64,000 bases of DNA from the NCBI GenBank assembly GCA_027531565.1, contig JAPZSB010000006.1:129001-193000 (forward strand), written 5' to 3'. The stretch is from Beijerinckiaceae bacterium (GTDB lineage: Bacteria; Pseudomonadota; Alphaproteobacteria; Rhizobiales; Beijerinckiaceae). How positions within the stretch are numbered: position 1 is the stretch's first letter; the number at the start of each line of letters is the position of its first letter. Under the pieces are notes generated by a model. That model saw only the letters and a list, made by a program, of their open reading frames with translations, was not told the DNA's origin and ran no database searches. This document shows, piece after piece, positions 30,352-39,265 of the stretch. The position numbers and the translations under genes were made by a program.

Positions 30352-30663
30352 TTTTCTCTAACCAAACCATTGAAATAATTATATTTTCCCAAAGTATTCC
30401 TGCTTCAGCCCCACATCTGGCCCCACATCATCGCTGCGCTGCCCGGATCATCCAGCCCGAAATCAGGCTCAGCTTTCCTCGGCGCCTTTCGCGCAGAGAG
30501 CGCTTTCTGTTGAAAAGGCTGTGTTCGCCCGTCCGGCCCCGGCAATTTCAGTTGCTTCCGACGCAGGCTGTTGCAAATAGTCTCATCTAGGCTCAGCCGA
30601 GACGGCTGATGGATTTTTGATCGCGCATGATGTGCACAGGGACGGCAATGGCCGCAGTGCACC
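30352..30663. other. Left junction of the accessory region
   Basis: 312 bp between the tRNA 3' end and the first island gene, without a credible ORF. The base composition drops at once to AT-rich DNA (TTGAAATAATTATATTTTCCC near 30375), unlike the core genome. The short word GGCCCCACATC/AGCCCCACATC is repeated at about 30407-30428. A left attachment site should lie here at the tRNA end; I could not find its partner in the window. Confidence 0.45.
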
Positions 30664-31383
30664 ATGAGCGCTCGCAAATCACTCGAACTCCAGCTCGATC
30701 TCCTCGACCGCCTGCCTTCATCGGATCGTGGTGACGAGCTATCGTTTCCCGAGGGCGGCAACGCCGGAACGGATTGCGCGATCGGCGCCTCGGCTGGTTC
30801 CGGCCAACCCCCGTCATTGTCTGATCGGGCTAAGGCCAGTCCTGTTCCGGCCAAGACCAACGCGTGCATCAAACACGCGTTTGCTGGGCAGGACGCAATC
30901 GCTAATTGCCCGGTCGATACGCCTGAGCCTCCGATCCCGCCATCAACTGGCCTCGTGCCCCGCAAACGCGGCAGGCCTCGCGGGATCCGGAACAAGCGGA
31001 GCCTGGACAAATCGACAAGAAGCACTGCCCCGGGCCTCGTAGCTGATCAGGTCCAAACATGGACCAGGACAGGCGATGGCGGCGTGCCTTCTGTCAAATT
31101 CCTCAACGTGGTGGAAGTGGCTGCTCGCTATAGCATAAGCGTTTCCACGATCTGGCGTTGGCTGAAAACCAACCCGAATTTTCCAAAGCCAGTCCATCCG
31201 TCAAATGGCGCAACGCGGTGGCGCGTTGCCGATCTTGATGTCTTTGACGATACGCTGGGGGCCCATTATCGGCCACAAATCCCAGATGACATCTCTACAG
31301 CCGATCTGGCCGGTCAACCGAGGGCAAAGCCGTCCCAGCGGGCGTGGGATGGTGGAGGCACCCGAAAAAGACACGGGCGCTGA
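30664..31383 (+). CDS. AlpA-like helix-turn-helix protein (possible excisionase) with AT-hook-like motif
   Basis: 239-residue protein. The C-terminal part VKFLNVVEVAARYSISVSTIWRWLKTNPNFPKPVHPSNGATRWRVADLDVF (about 145-195) is an AlpA/MerR-type winged helix as in phage AlpA and recombination directionality factors. Residues near 100 read PRKRGRPRGIRNKR, an AT-hook-like minor-groove binding word. The N-terminal 90 residues are Ser/Pro/Ala-rich and look disordered. It ends 2 nt before the recombinase start, so it is probably a regulator or excision factor for that enzyme. Confidence 0.7.
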   Translation: MSARKSLELQLDLLDRLPSSDRGDELSFPEGGNAGTDCAIGASAGSGQPPSLSDRAKASPVPAKTNACIKHAFAGQDAIANCPVDTPEPPIPPSTGLVPRKRGRPRGIRNKRSLDKSTRSTAPGLVADQVQTWTRTGDGGVPSVKFLNVVEVAARYSISVSTIWRWLKTNPNFPKPVHPSNGATRWRVADLDVFDDTLGAHYRPQIPDDISTADLAGQPRAKPSQRAWDGGGTRKRHGR

Positions 31384-31385
31384 CC

Positions 31386-33011
31386 ATGGCGCGCTCGTAT
31401 CGCGGTATTCGCCCGAAACAGCACCATGTCTACAACTTTGCGCAGATGTTTCAGCTCTATGGGATCACGCGCAACACAGGCACCAACTGGCAGAAGGCTG
31501 GTCTGCGGGTGGTCGATGACGGCCACCCGCTCCTGGTAACAGGGGCCGAGTTGACCCGGTTCCACACGGAACGGAAATTCACCGGGCACCAGCCGCTCAA
31601 GACTGGGCAGTTCATATGCAGGCGCTGCGGAACCAGGGTCTATCCCGATATCGAGACGGTGTCGGTTCCTGAACTCGGGCGGCCCGAGCGTTTTGTGCGG
31701 GGCGTGTGTCCGGACTGCACGGGAACGGTCCTAAAACTCGTCAGCAGGACGACCTGCGAGGCCATTCTGGCTTGCCAGAATTCCAATACCCCCCTGCGGT
31801 CCCTAGACGAAGACGACTCCCCGAGCCCCGGCGGTATTGGGACTCACACGGAGGTAACCTGCATAACCTGGACGCCGGATAACGAGCGGGTGCTGTACCT
31901 GTATCTGAAGTTTCTTGGCCAGTTCCATGAACACACGGTTGACGCCATCATGGCCACGATCCGGAAGTTCGAGAGCTTCCACAAGGGCAAGCGCTTTGAC
32001 CGACTCAAGCCGGACGACGTCAGCGCCTGGCGCGACCACATCCTCAAGCGCGGATCGCCGGGATCGCCAATGGCTCTCAGCCGTTCGACGGTCCGTCATC
32101 ACGCATCTCATATGAAGCAATTCCTTGAGTGGCTCGTGAAGCAGGACGGTTACCGACGGCTCAACGCTAGTCTTGGTGATTATGTCAAACTGCCCAAGGG
32201 CCAAAGCGCTGCGCTGTTGCAACCCCAGCCTGATCCCTATCCGACAGCCCAGGAAGCAACCGCGATGGTAAAGGCCATGCCCGCGGATGATCGCGTCCAG
32301 CGGCGCGACCGCGCCATTGTTGCGACCGCCTTCCTCACGGGCTTGCGCGCCGGCTCGCTCGCCTCGATACGCTTCGGCGACATCGACCCGACCGAAAAGG
32401 CGGTTCGCGTCGATGCGCGTTTTATTCGTGCAAAGAACGGAAAGTCGCAGGAAACCGTCTGGTTTCCCGTCGGACCTGTGTTCGAAGACATTGTCACTGA
32501 CTGGCTGAAGGAGCTTGAAGCTCTTGGAGCCCGAGCCGATGACGCGCTGTTCCCGCCAAACGGAGCTCTTGTCAGTCGCCTTCGCATGACACGCCAGCTC
32601 GGGCAGCCCATCGCATGTTGGAAAACGGAAGACGGTATCGGCCGAGCATTCAGCATCGCCTGCGAGGCAGCCGGCGTTCAACCCTACACGCCGCATTCGG
32701 CACGCCATTTCCTCGTGGCACTGGGCAACGAGATCTGCAGAACCGAAGAGCATCGTGAAGCCTGGTCCAAGAACCTCGGCCACTCGAAGCGTCAGATTAC
32801 AGTCTCGCACTACGCCAAAATGACGCTGAATGAGCACAAATCGGTTATGGCCCGGCTACGCCTCGGCGATATCGAAACGGAAGATGAAAAAGACTTGCTG
32901 CTTGCCTTCCATGAACACAGACTTGTGCGCGGCTCTCAGGAATTTGAAATGGCTCAGCGTATTCATATCGCGCGACTAACGAGGTTCGAAAAATCCTCCA
33001 AAGACGGTTGA
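31386..33011 (+). CDS. Tyrosine recombinase/integrase with N-terminal zinc-ribbon-like region
   Basis: 541 residues. The C-terminal catalytic half has the Arg in FLTGLRAGSLASIRFGDI (about 320), HSARHFLVALGN (His-x-x-Arg, about 437-441) and LGHSKRQITVSHYAKM with the nucleophile Tyr (about 475). A SAM-like core-binding domain precedes it. The N-terminal 120 residues carry a helix-turn-helix-like stretch (YGITRNTGTNWQKAGL) and two CxxC pairs (ICRRCG and VCPDCTG), suggesting a metal-binding DNA reader. It lies beside tRNA-Ser and is the likely integrase of the accessory region. Start ATG 31386 is 2 nt after the AlpA-like gene. Confidence 0.85.
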   Translation: MARSYRGIRPKQHHVYNFAQMFQLYGITRNTGTNWQKAGLRVVDDGHPLLVTGAELTRFHTERKFTGHQPLKTGQFICRRCGTRVYPDIETVSVPELGRPERFVRGVCPDCTGTVLKLVSRTTCEAILACQNSNTPLRSLDEDDSPSPGGIGTHTEVTCITWTPDNERVLYLYLKFLGQFHEHTVDAIMATIRKFESFHKGKRFDRLKPDDVSAWRDHILKRGSPGSPMALSRSTVRHHASHMKQFLEWLVKQDGYRRLNASLGDYVKLPKGQSAALLQPQPDPYPTAQEATAMVKAMPADDRVQRRDRAIVATAFLTGLRAGSLASIRFGDIDPTEKAVRVDARFIRAKNGKSQETVWFPVGPVFEDIVTDWLKELEALGARADDALFPPNGALVSRLRMTRQLGQPIACWKTEDGIGRAFSIACEAAGVQPYTPHSARHFLVALGNEICRTEEHREAWSKNLGHSKRQITVSHYAKMTLNEHKSVMARLRLGDIETEDEKDLLLAFHEHRLVRGSQEFEMAQRIHIARLTRFEKSSKDG

Positions 33012-33280
33012 GTGCAAATAGATCTGTGGCCAACACCGTCGAAGCAGGCGTCTCACCGTGTGTGCCAGAAACGGTTTCAATTAGCGTTAAATTAGCTGAT
33101 CCTTACACATTGTTGGGGGTCTGGTATGGGGCCGGAAGCGGAACGGCAGGTCTCACCTTGTTGGGCAAAGATGGCGGACATTCCATCGATCAACATGAAT
33201 GTCTGTTCTGCACGATGAAACGGTTGTCCAGGGGGCGCAACGCAGAAATAAGTCAGGTCAGAGGCGAGGGATGGATAGAC

Positions 33281-35842
33281 CTATAACCTCGGATCCACCG
33301 GCTCGCTCTCCAATGCCAATACCCCGAAAGCACATTCGTGCACGCGCCGCAGCGGCTCCTTTGCCACGAAGCGCTCAAGCCCCTCTATGCCCAGCGCGAA
33401 CTCGCGGAGCGCGAGCGAACGTTTTGCATGCAGACCGCGCTTCCTCAGGCGCTCGAGGTTGGCGGCTGCATCGTAATCCGGGCCATAGATGATGCGCAGA
33501 TAGTCCCGTCCGCGGCATTTGACGGCGGGCTGGATGAGGCCCTTCGAACCGTTTGCAATGAAATCCATCGGCTTCACGACAATGCCTTCGCCGCCCTTGG
33601 CCGTCTTGTCCAGCCACCAGGCGATTGCTGCATCAGTGGATGCTGCGTCCGCCAGATCGACGATCTGCGTTTGCGTCGCCTGGAACAGCGGATCATGGCG
33701 CTCAAGCACTGCCAGCGTCTGCATATGCCAGTCATGCGGCTTGTCGTGATGAACGGCGCCTTCGCTCGCAAGAAGATGGAAGGGCGCGACTTTCACGCCG
33801 TCGAGGCCCGCTGTCGGCCAACAATACTGGCGGACAGCTGCGGCATAGCGTTCGCTGCGCGCAAGCTGCCCGGACAGCCGATCGCCAAGGTCGCCAACAT
33901 CAACGCCACGTTCAGCGGCTGCCGCAAACGCTGCCTTAGCTGCCGTGAGGCCGGCGCGTGCCGAGGCAGCGACAGGCCCATACTGCTGTTCGATCAGCGC
34001 CTGGGCCTTGGCGGACCAGGGCATGATCTCTGCATCGAGGCACAGCCAGTCGGTATTCAGCGTGTCAAACAGGCCCGCCTTTGATGCTGCTGCGGCGGAG
34101 CGCTCAAGGACCGCCCGCTCATGTGTGCGATCATTGAAGAAGGTGCGGCCAGTGCGCGTGTAGACCGTGCCGATCGCATCGCCTGTGACGCCGAAGCGTT
34201 TGCGCGCGGTTTCAGCATCACGGCAGACCACGATGACCGCGCGGGAGCCCATGTGCTTCTCCTCGCAGATCACCCTGGAGATGCCAAGCTTGCGGAAATA
34301 GTCCAGCGCCTCCCGCGGATGCTCCAGATAGCCGTCCTCCTTCGACGTCTCCGAGGGTGACATGGTCGGCGGCAGGTAGATCAGCCAGCGAGGATCCACC
34401 GCGAAGCGCGCCATCACCTCCAGCGCGGCGGCAGCGTTGCCCTCGCGGATCGTCACCGTGTTCCAGAGGCGTGTGTGGATGATGCGCTTGCCCATAACAT
34501 CGGCGAGGTCGAGCGCAGCGTCATTCTCCTGCTGCGCCGACAGCGCCGAGGCGGGCTTTGCGAGCGGCCTTATGGGCTCCGCATAGACGCGCCGCGCGGG
34601 CTCCGCCACCAGCTCCATCTCGGGATAGCGTAGCGCCGTCAGCCTGCCGCCGAAGACGCAGCCCGTGTCGAGGCAGATCGTGCCGTTAAGCCACTCCGCG
34701 TCGAGCACTGGCGTATGGCCGTAGACCACTCTGGTCTTGCCGCGATACTCGGCCGCCCAGTTGTGGCGCACCGGCAACCCGTACTCGTCGGTTTCGCCGG
34801 TTGTCTCGCCATACATGCAGAATTCGCGGATGCGGCCGGAGGCGCGGCCCTGCATCTGCTCCTTGATGCCGGCATGGGCGATTGCGAGCCGACCGGCGTC
34901 CAGCATGTAGTGGCTGACCAGCTTGCCGATGAAGCCCTTGACCCGCGCCTTGAAGGTTGGGCCGGCGGCGCCAATGTCATCTACCGTCGCCTGCAGGCCG
35001 TGGCTCATCTTCACGTCCTTGCCGGCAAGCCATTTCTCGACCTTGGCTTCGTGGTTGCCGATCACGCAGAAGGCTTGACTATCATCCACCATATCCATGA
35101 CGATGCGCAGGCTGTCGGCAACACGCGGACCACGATCAACAATGTCACCGACAAAAAGCGCCTTGCGGCCTTCAGGCGGTGTAACTTGGCATCGGCGATC
35201 GCCGTCCTGTTCCGTCCAGGCCAGCGCATATCCGAGCTTGCCGAGCAGTGCCTCCAGCTCGTCCGCGCAACCGTGAACATCGCCGATGATGTCGAATGGG
35301 CCGGTTTCATCTCGCTTGTCTGTCCAGAGCTTCTGGCGCGTGATGATGGCGCCGTCTATTGCGTCGAGCGACATCAACTGGTGGATTTCACGGAAGCCTT
35401 CGCGCTTCAGGCCGCCGAGGCCCTTGCGCAAGGCCATGCGGTGATTGCGCACGACATGCGGGCCGAACTGCCGGTCCGGCCGCAGTTTGTTGCGCTCAAG
35501 GCAGATGTCCTCGCCGGGGTCGATGACAATGGCGGCACAGAGCGCATCCCAGCGCTTGGCGATGGCGGTAAGCTTTGCCCGATCCTCGGCGCGCACATTC
35601 GTGGCGTCCACCACCGTCAGCAGGCGGCGGCGCATGCGGATCTCGATCAGATTATGTACAAGCTCGAAGGCATCCGCCGTTGCCTCAAGACTGTTTTCGT
35701 CATCGGCCACCAGCCCGCGCGCCCAATCGGACGAGACGATCTCGGTGGCCTTGAAGTGCTTCCTCGCGAAGGTCGACTTGCCAGAGCCGGAGGCGCCGAT
35801 AAGCAGCACGAGGCAGAATTCGGGGAGGGAAATGGAGCTCAT
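33281..35842 (-). CDS. pnkp: Polynucleotide kinase-phosphatase-ligase Pnkp (RNA repair)
   Basis: 853-residue three-domain RNA end-healing and sealing enzyme. Kinase: P-loop GASGSGKST (16-24), which phosphorylates 5'-OH ends. Metallophosphatase: GDVHGC (187-192), GDIVDRGP (232-239), GNHE (262-265), HAGI (323), GHTP (376) and DTG (392), removing 2',3'-cyclic and 3' phosphates; these positions agree with the numbering I recall for the Clostridium thermocellum enzyme. Ligase: nucleotidyl-lysine in EEKHMGSRAV (Lys about 529) and GEGIVVKP. Every catalytic motif is intact. The ATG overlaps the hen1 stop by 4 nt (ATGA); the longer upstream frame is only overlap with hen1. Confidence 0.95.
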   Translation of the reverse strand: MSSISLPEFCLVLLIGASGSGKSTFARKHFKATEIVSSDWARGLVADDENSLEATADAFELVHNLIEIRMRRRLLTVVDATNVRAEDRAKLTAIAKRWDALCAAIVIDPGEDICLERNKLRPDRQFGPHVVRNHRMALRKGLGGLKREGFREIHQLMSLDAIDGAIITRQKLWTDKRDETGPFDIIGDVHGCADELEALLGKLGYALAWTEQDGDRRCQVTPPEGRKALFVGDIVDRGPRVADSLRIVMDMVDDSQAFCVIGNHEAKVEKWLAGKDVKMSHGLQATVDDIGAAGPTFKARVKGFIGKLVSHYMLDAGRLAIAHAGIKEQMQGRASGRIREFCMYGETTGETDEYGLPVRHNWAAEYRGKTRVVYGHTPVLDAEWLNGTICLDTGCVFGGRLTALRYPEMELVAEPARRVYAEPIRPLAKPASALSAQQENDAALDLADVMGKRIIHTRLWNTVTIREGNAAAALEVMARFAVDPRWLIYLPPTMSPSETSKEDGYLEHPREALDYFRKLGISRVICEEKHMGSRAVIVVCRDAETARKRFGVTGDAIGTVYTRTGRTFFNDRTHERAVLERSAAAASKAGLFDTLNTDWLCLDAEIMPWSAKAQALIEQQYGPVAASARAGLTAAKAAFAAAAERGVDVGDLGDRLSGQLARSERYAAAVRQYCWPTAGLDGVKVAPFHLLASEGAVHHDKPHDWHMQTLAVLERHDPLFQATQTQIVDLADAASTDAAIAWWLDKTAKGGEGIVVKPMDFIANGSKGLIQPAVKCRGRDYLRIIYGPDYDAAANLERLRKRGLHAKRSLALREFALGIEGLERFVAKEPLRRVHECAFGVLALESEPVDPRL

Positions 35843-37227
35843 CGCGTGAACACCGCCATTTGCGACGGTGCCCCAAGCGCCTCGTCTACTGGTCCCAGCG
35901 GCTCCGTCACCCAGCCATAGCCATAGGCCTCGCCAATCCGCGCACACCACGCCGCAAATTCCGCCCGCGTCCATTCGAACCGGTGATCCGCATGGCGGAA
36001 CTGACCGGCGGGTAGCGTCGGAAACAGCGCGTTGTAATCGGCGTTCGGGGTCGTCACGATCACGGCCTTGGGCTGCGCGTCACCGAAGACCGCGCGCTCC
36101 AGATGGTCCAGCCGGTCCGGCTCTACATGTTCGATCACTTCGACCAGCGCAGCCGCATCAAAACCGCGCAGCCGTTGGTCCCGGTAGATCAGCGCACCCT
36201 GCAGAAGCTTGATGCGGGCGCGCTGCAGCTCCGGCAGGCGCTCCAGCTTCTCGTCCGCGCGGGCGAGGCTGACGCTCGATACTTCAACGCCCACGATCTC
36301 CTCGAACTGCTTGTCCGCGACCAGCCGGCGGATCAGCTTCGCCTCGCCGCAGCCGAGATCGAGCACACGCTTCGCGCCAAGGTCCTTCAGGCGCTGCGCG
36401 ACGGTGTCGAGGCGAAGGTCATGCAGCCGCAGAGGCTTCTCGATCGCCTCCTCGGCGGTGTCTTTCGGCGCGGCGTCGAGCGCGGTTTCTGATTCGCCTT
36501 CATCGCCGGCAAGCTGCACCAGCGCATCCTGCACCAGAGAGCGACGGCGCTTGAGATACCGGCTGACGATCAGTTCCTTCAGCGGATGATCGGCCAGCCA
36601 GCCCTCACCTTTGGCCATGAGCTTCTGCAGCTCGTCGTCGCCGACGAAATAGTGCTTCCGGTCGTCAAGGACCGGGATCAGCACATAGAGGTGGGTGAGC
36701 AGCGCCGACAGCCGCGTCGTGGCCTTGAGCGTCAGCGCCACATAGGGACTATCGCCCCAATCTGTCCGTACCTGATCAAGGGCGATAGGAGCGACGGTAA
36801 CCTCGTATCCTAACGGAGTGAAAAGATCGCTGACCAGGCCCGCGCCGCCTCGCGCCGGCAAAGGCGTCACATGAGCCTCCAGCGGGATCGCGGCATCTGC
36901 CAAATCCTGTCGATCCTTGCTCTGCCCGGCGATTGCCTCGCGCCAGGCACGACCCATGCCGACAGACAGAAAAGACGAAGCAGCATAGGGGCGATCATTG
37001 ACGTACTGGTCAATGAGGCCGCCAGCGTCGCCCTTGCCGCGAACCAGACCGACCGGGTCCACCTCCAGCACCAGGGCGGCCGTGCAACGCTCGTCCGATG
37101 CCTCGGGATAAAGCGTCAGCGCGCGGCCGAACGACAGTTCAGTTTCGTGCATCCGCGCTGGGTTCTTGCGGAGCAGAAAGCCGAGATCCGTTGCAGGGTA
37201 GTGTGTGGTTGTAACGGAGAGAAACAT
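35839..37227 (-). CDS. hen1: RNA 3'-terminal ribose 2'-O-methyltransferase Hen1 (bacterial)
   Basis: 462 residues. The N-terminal ~265 residues are the bacterial Hen1 domain that completes the Pnkp ligase site; the C-terminal methyltransferase has the SAM motif VLDLGCGE (288-295) and the metal site EVIEH (Glu363, Glu366, His367) with FRHADH (His412). It methylates the 2'-OH at the cleavage site before sealing, so that a ribotoxin cannot cut the repaired RNA again. It is coupled to pnkp by a 4-nt overlap; the two proteins form a heterotetramer in the known system. Confidence 0.95.
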   Translation of the reverse strand: MFLSVTTTHYPATDLGFLLRKNPARMHETELSFGRALTLYPEASDERCTAALVLEVDPVGLVRGKGDAGGLIDQYVNDRPYAASSFLSVGMGRAWREAIAGQSKDRQDLADAAIPLEAHVTPLPARGGAGLVSDLFTPLGYEVTVAPIALDQVRTDWGDSPYVALTLKATTRLSALLTHLYVLIPVLDDRKHYFVGDDELQKLMAKGEGWLADHPLKELIVSRYLKRRRSLVQDALVQLAGDEGESETALDAAPKDTAEEAIEKPLRLHDLRLDTVAQRLKDLGAKRVLDLGCGEAKLIRRLVADKQFEEIVGVEVSSVSLARADEKLERLPELQRARIKLLQGALIYRDQRLRGFDAAALVEVIEHVEPDRLDHLERAVFGDAQPKAVIVTTPNADYNALFPTLPAGQFRHADHRFEWTRAEFAAWCARIGEAYGYGWVTEPLGPVDEALGAPSQMAVFTR

Positions 37228-37472
37228 AAACCGGAGGACTTCGCTTCATCGGAGTAGATCAGTTAGAACGTTTCCTGAGGCCATACAACGCGCCCGCCTA
37301 TTGCGGGATTAACGGTCTTATTCAGTAATTGTTTTTCGCCAACCGAAGCGGCCGCAGCGTGGCGCAACCAAGAAAGATTTCGTTTGCTCGCGAGTGTCTG
37401 CTCTTGGGTTGCGGCCAGGAATCTTGAACGACCGAAAAGCGGGCACATGGCGGTCATTTCCGATGGCGTGGT

Positions 37473-38090
37473 TTACCCGCGCCGCCGGAAATGACCGCCT
37501 TCGTAGATGCGGACGGGATTACCACGCTCGATGGCAATTTTTGCCAGCCAGTCCCGGAAACGCGCCGCATCCCGGCTTCGCTCGTGTACCGCGCCCAGCA
37601 ACGCCTTGATGCGCTCGACCGCAAGAGCCTTGTTCCGATGCTGTGAGCGCTCGTCGCGCGCGATCACGCTGAGGCCGGTCGGAACATGGATCACGCGCAC
37701 CGCACTTTCGGTTCGGTTCTGATGCTGCCCGCCTGGGCCGCCAGCGCGCATGGTCTCGAAGCGGAGTTCGTTCGCGGCAATCTCCGGTGCCCGCACAGGC
37801 GGATCAATCCGCCGAACCGCGATGAACCAGTTCTTCCGCTTGTGGCCGGGACGAACGTCGCTACGTGCGATCCACTGGATCGTTCCAACCCAGGAGCGGC
37901 AGAAGACGTCACAGCCTTCCCCCGCGATGGTCAACAGCACCGAACCGGAATTCCGGTCAGGTGCCTCTTCGCCGAATGTCAAACCGGCTGCTTCCGCTTC
38001 GCTCCGGATGGCGTCGATGACATGTTCGACCGCGAGGCGGCATTCGGCGGGGCCTCGCCCCGCCGTCACACAAAGAAGGATCTCGCTCAT
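37473..38090 (-). CDS. prfH: Peptide chain release factor homologue PrfH
   Basis: 205-residue class I release-factor homologue. RAGGPGGQHQNRTESAVRVIHVPTGL carries the catalytic GGQ (120-122) that hydrolyses peptidyl-tRNA. It lacks the long N-terminal domain and the stop-codon recognition motifs (PxT/SPF) of RF1/RF2, as expected for RF-H. PrfH is known to release peptide from ribosomes whose decoding centre has been cut, so that RtcB can seal the 16S rRNA. The ATG overlaps the rtcB stop by 4 nt. Confidence 0.93.
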   Translation of the reverse strand: MSEILLCVTAGRGPAECRLAVEHVIDAIRSEAEAAGLTFGEEAPDRNSGSVLLTIAGEGCDVFCRSWVGTIQWIARSDVRPGHKRKNWFIAVRRIDPPVRAPEIAANELRFETMRAGGPGGQHQNRTESAVRVIHVPTGLSVIARDERSQHRNKALAVERIKALLGAVHERSRDAARFRDWLAKIAIERGNPVRIYEGGHFRRRG

Positions 38091-39265
38091 CGCCGGCCCC
38101 TCCAGCCCCTGCGCGGCTCAATCCGACGGCTCTCCCGGGCCGTCTTGAACGTCAACAGCGGACGGAGGATAGCCACAACCCGCACAAGGTTCATCGCTTC
38201 AAGATCGGCAACGACCTTGTGAATGTCCTTGTAGGCATCAGGGGCTTCCTCGATCAGCAATTGTCGATCCGAGCAGATCACCCGGCCCCCGAAGGCGTTG
38301 CGCGCAAGCCGCTCAAGATCGCCCGGTGACGTGCGGACGCGCTTCTCCATCGAGCCGCGGTCATGTTTGCGCCCAGCGCCGTGGGCAATGGAGCGAAGAG
38401 CCTCCGGCGGTGCTTCAAGGGGTGCCACCAGATACGTCACAGCACCACGCGAGCCGGGCACAGGGACAAGGCCCCGATCCGATGGCGCCGCCCCCTTGCG
38501 ATGGAGGATGCGGGCTCCTTTCCGCTCCGCTAGGTTATGCGGGGCGTCGAGCCGGAGAACTCCCTCCGTCCGGAGGGCCGCCATTGCCCGCTCAGCAATG
38601 ATCTGCCGGTTCAGGCGCGCATAGGCGAGCGCCCGATCATGATCCGCAAGATAGGCAAGGCCACCTTCCTCAAGCGGAAGCCCATCCGTTCCGGCATGAT
38701 AATGTTGCGCCAGGACGGCCGCACCAAATCCGCGCGAGCCGGAATGGACCAGCAGGCCAAGTGCGCCCATTTCAAGCCCGGCTGCCGAAGCCGCATCCGC
38801 ATCAACGATCTCGGCGACGGCCTGCACTTCACTGAAATGGTTGCCTCCGCCAATGGTACCGAGCGCCCCGGCATAAGGGCTGACAGCAACACCTTCTGCG
38901 GAGAGCCCTGCCTCCTCCAGGCGCGCTTCGGCATGCCCGCTCCACGGCCCCTCGAGCGCCATGAGGCGTTCAGCGGCCTTGTCGAGACGCAGCTTGCGCT
39001 CCGGCAGATCCAGCGACCAGAATTGCATGCCACACCCGATATCGGTGCCAATGATATCGGCATGCACGATGCTTTCAGCCTCGGCGGCACAGCCAACCGG
39101 ACCATGATGGCCGGGATGCAGATCCGGCATGCCAGCCACCGCGCATATGCCTCGGCGATTGGCGAGTTGTTCGAGCTGCCGCACGGCAGCATCCTCGATC
39201 CACGCGGTGGATGAGGCAAAGAGGTGGATGCGCGACGAAGCGCCCACCAGACGGGGATTGCCCAT
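38087..39265 (-). CDS. rtcB: RNA ligase RtcB (PrfH-associated type)
   Basis: 392-residue 3'-phosphate/5'-OH RNA ligase. Metal and GTP sites are visible: MPDLHPGHHGPVG, GTDIGCGM (Cys78), GGGNHF (His143), LVHSGSRGFG (His174), APHN (243-244) and the guanylylated His in IAHGAGR (His295). It is shorter than housekeeping RtcB, as for the class paired with prfH. It joins broken tRNA or rRNA in one step after GTP activation. The C-terminal tail is Arg-rich (ESRRIEPRRGWRGRR). No rtcR regulator or rtcA is adjacent. Confidence 0.93.
   Translation of the reverse strand: MGNPRLVGASSRIHLFASSTAWIEDAAVRQLEQLANRRGICAVAGMPDLHPGHHGPVGCAAEAESIVHADIIGTDIGCGMQFWSLDLPERKLRLDKAAERLMALEGPWSGHAEARLEEAGLSAEGVAVSPYAGALGTIGGGNHFSEVQAVAEIVDADAASAAGLEMGALGLLVHSGSRGFGAAVLAQHYHAGTDGLPLEEGGLAYLADHDRALAYARLNRQIIAERAMAALRTEGVLRLDAPHNLAERKGARILHRKGAAPSDRGLVPVPGSRGAVTYLVAPLEAPPEALRSIAHGAGRKHDRGSMEKRVRTSPGDLERLARNAFGGRVICSDRQLLIEEAPDAYKDIHKVVADLEAMNLVRVVAILRPLLTFKTARESRRIEPRRGWRGRR

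Noticed and set aside
33008-33286. 92-codon plus-strand frame after the integrase
   Set aside because: Begins with TTG inside the integrase stop region, no ribosome site, no recognisable fold.
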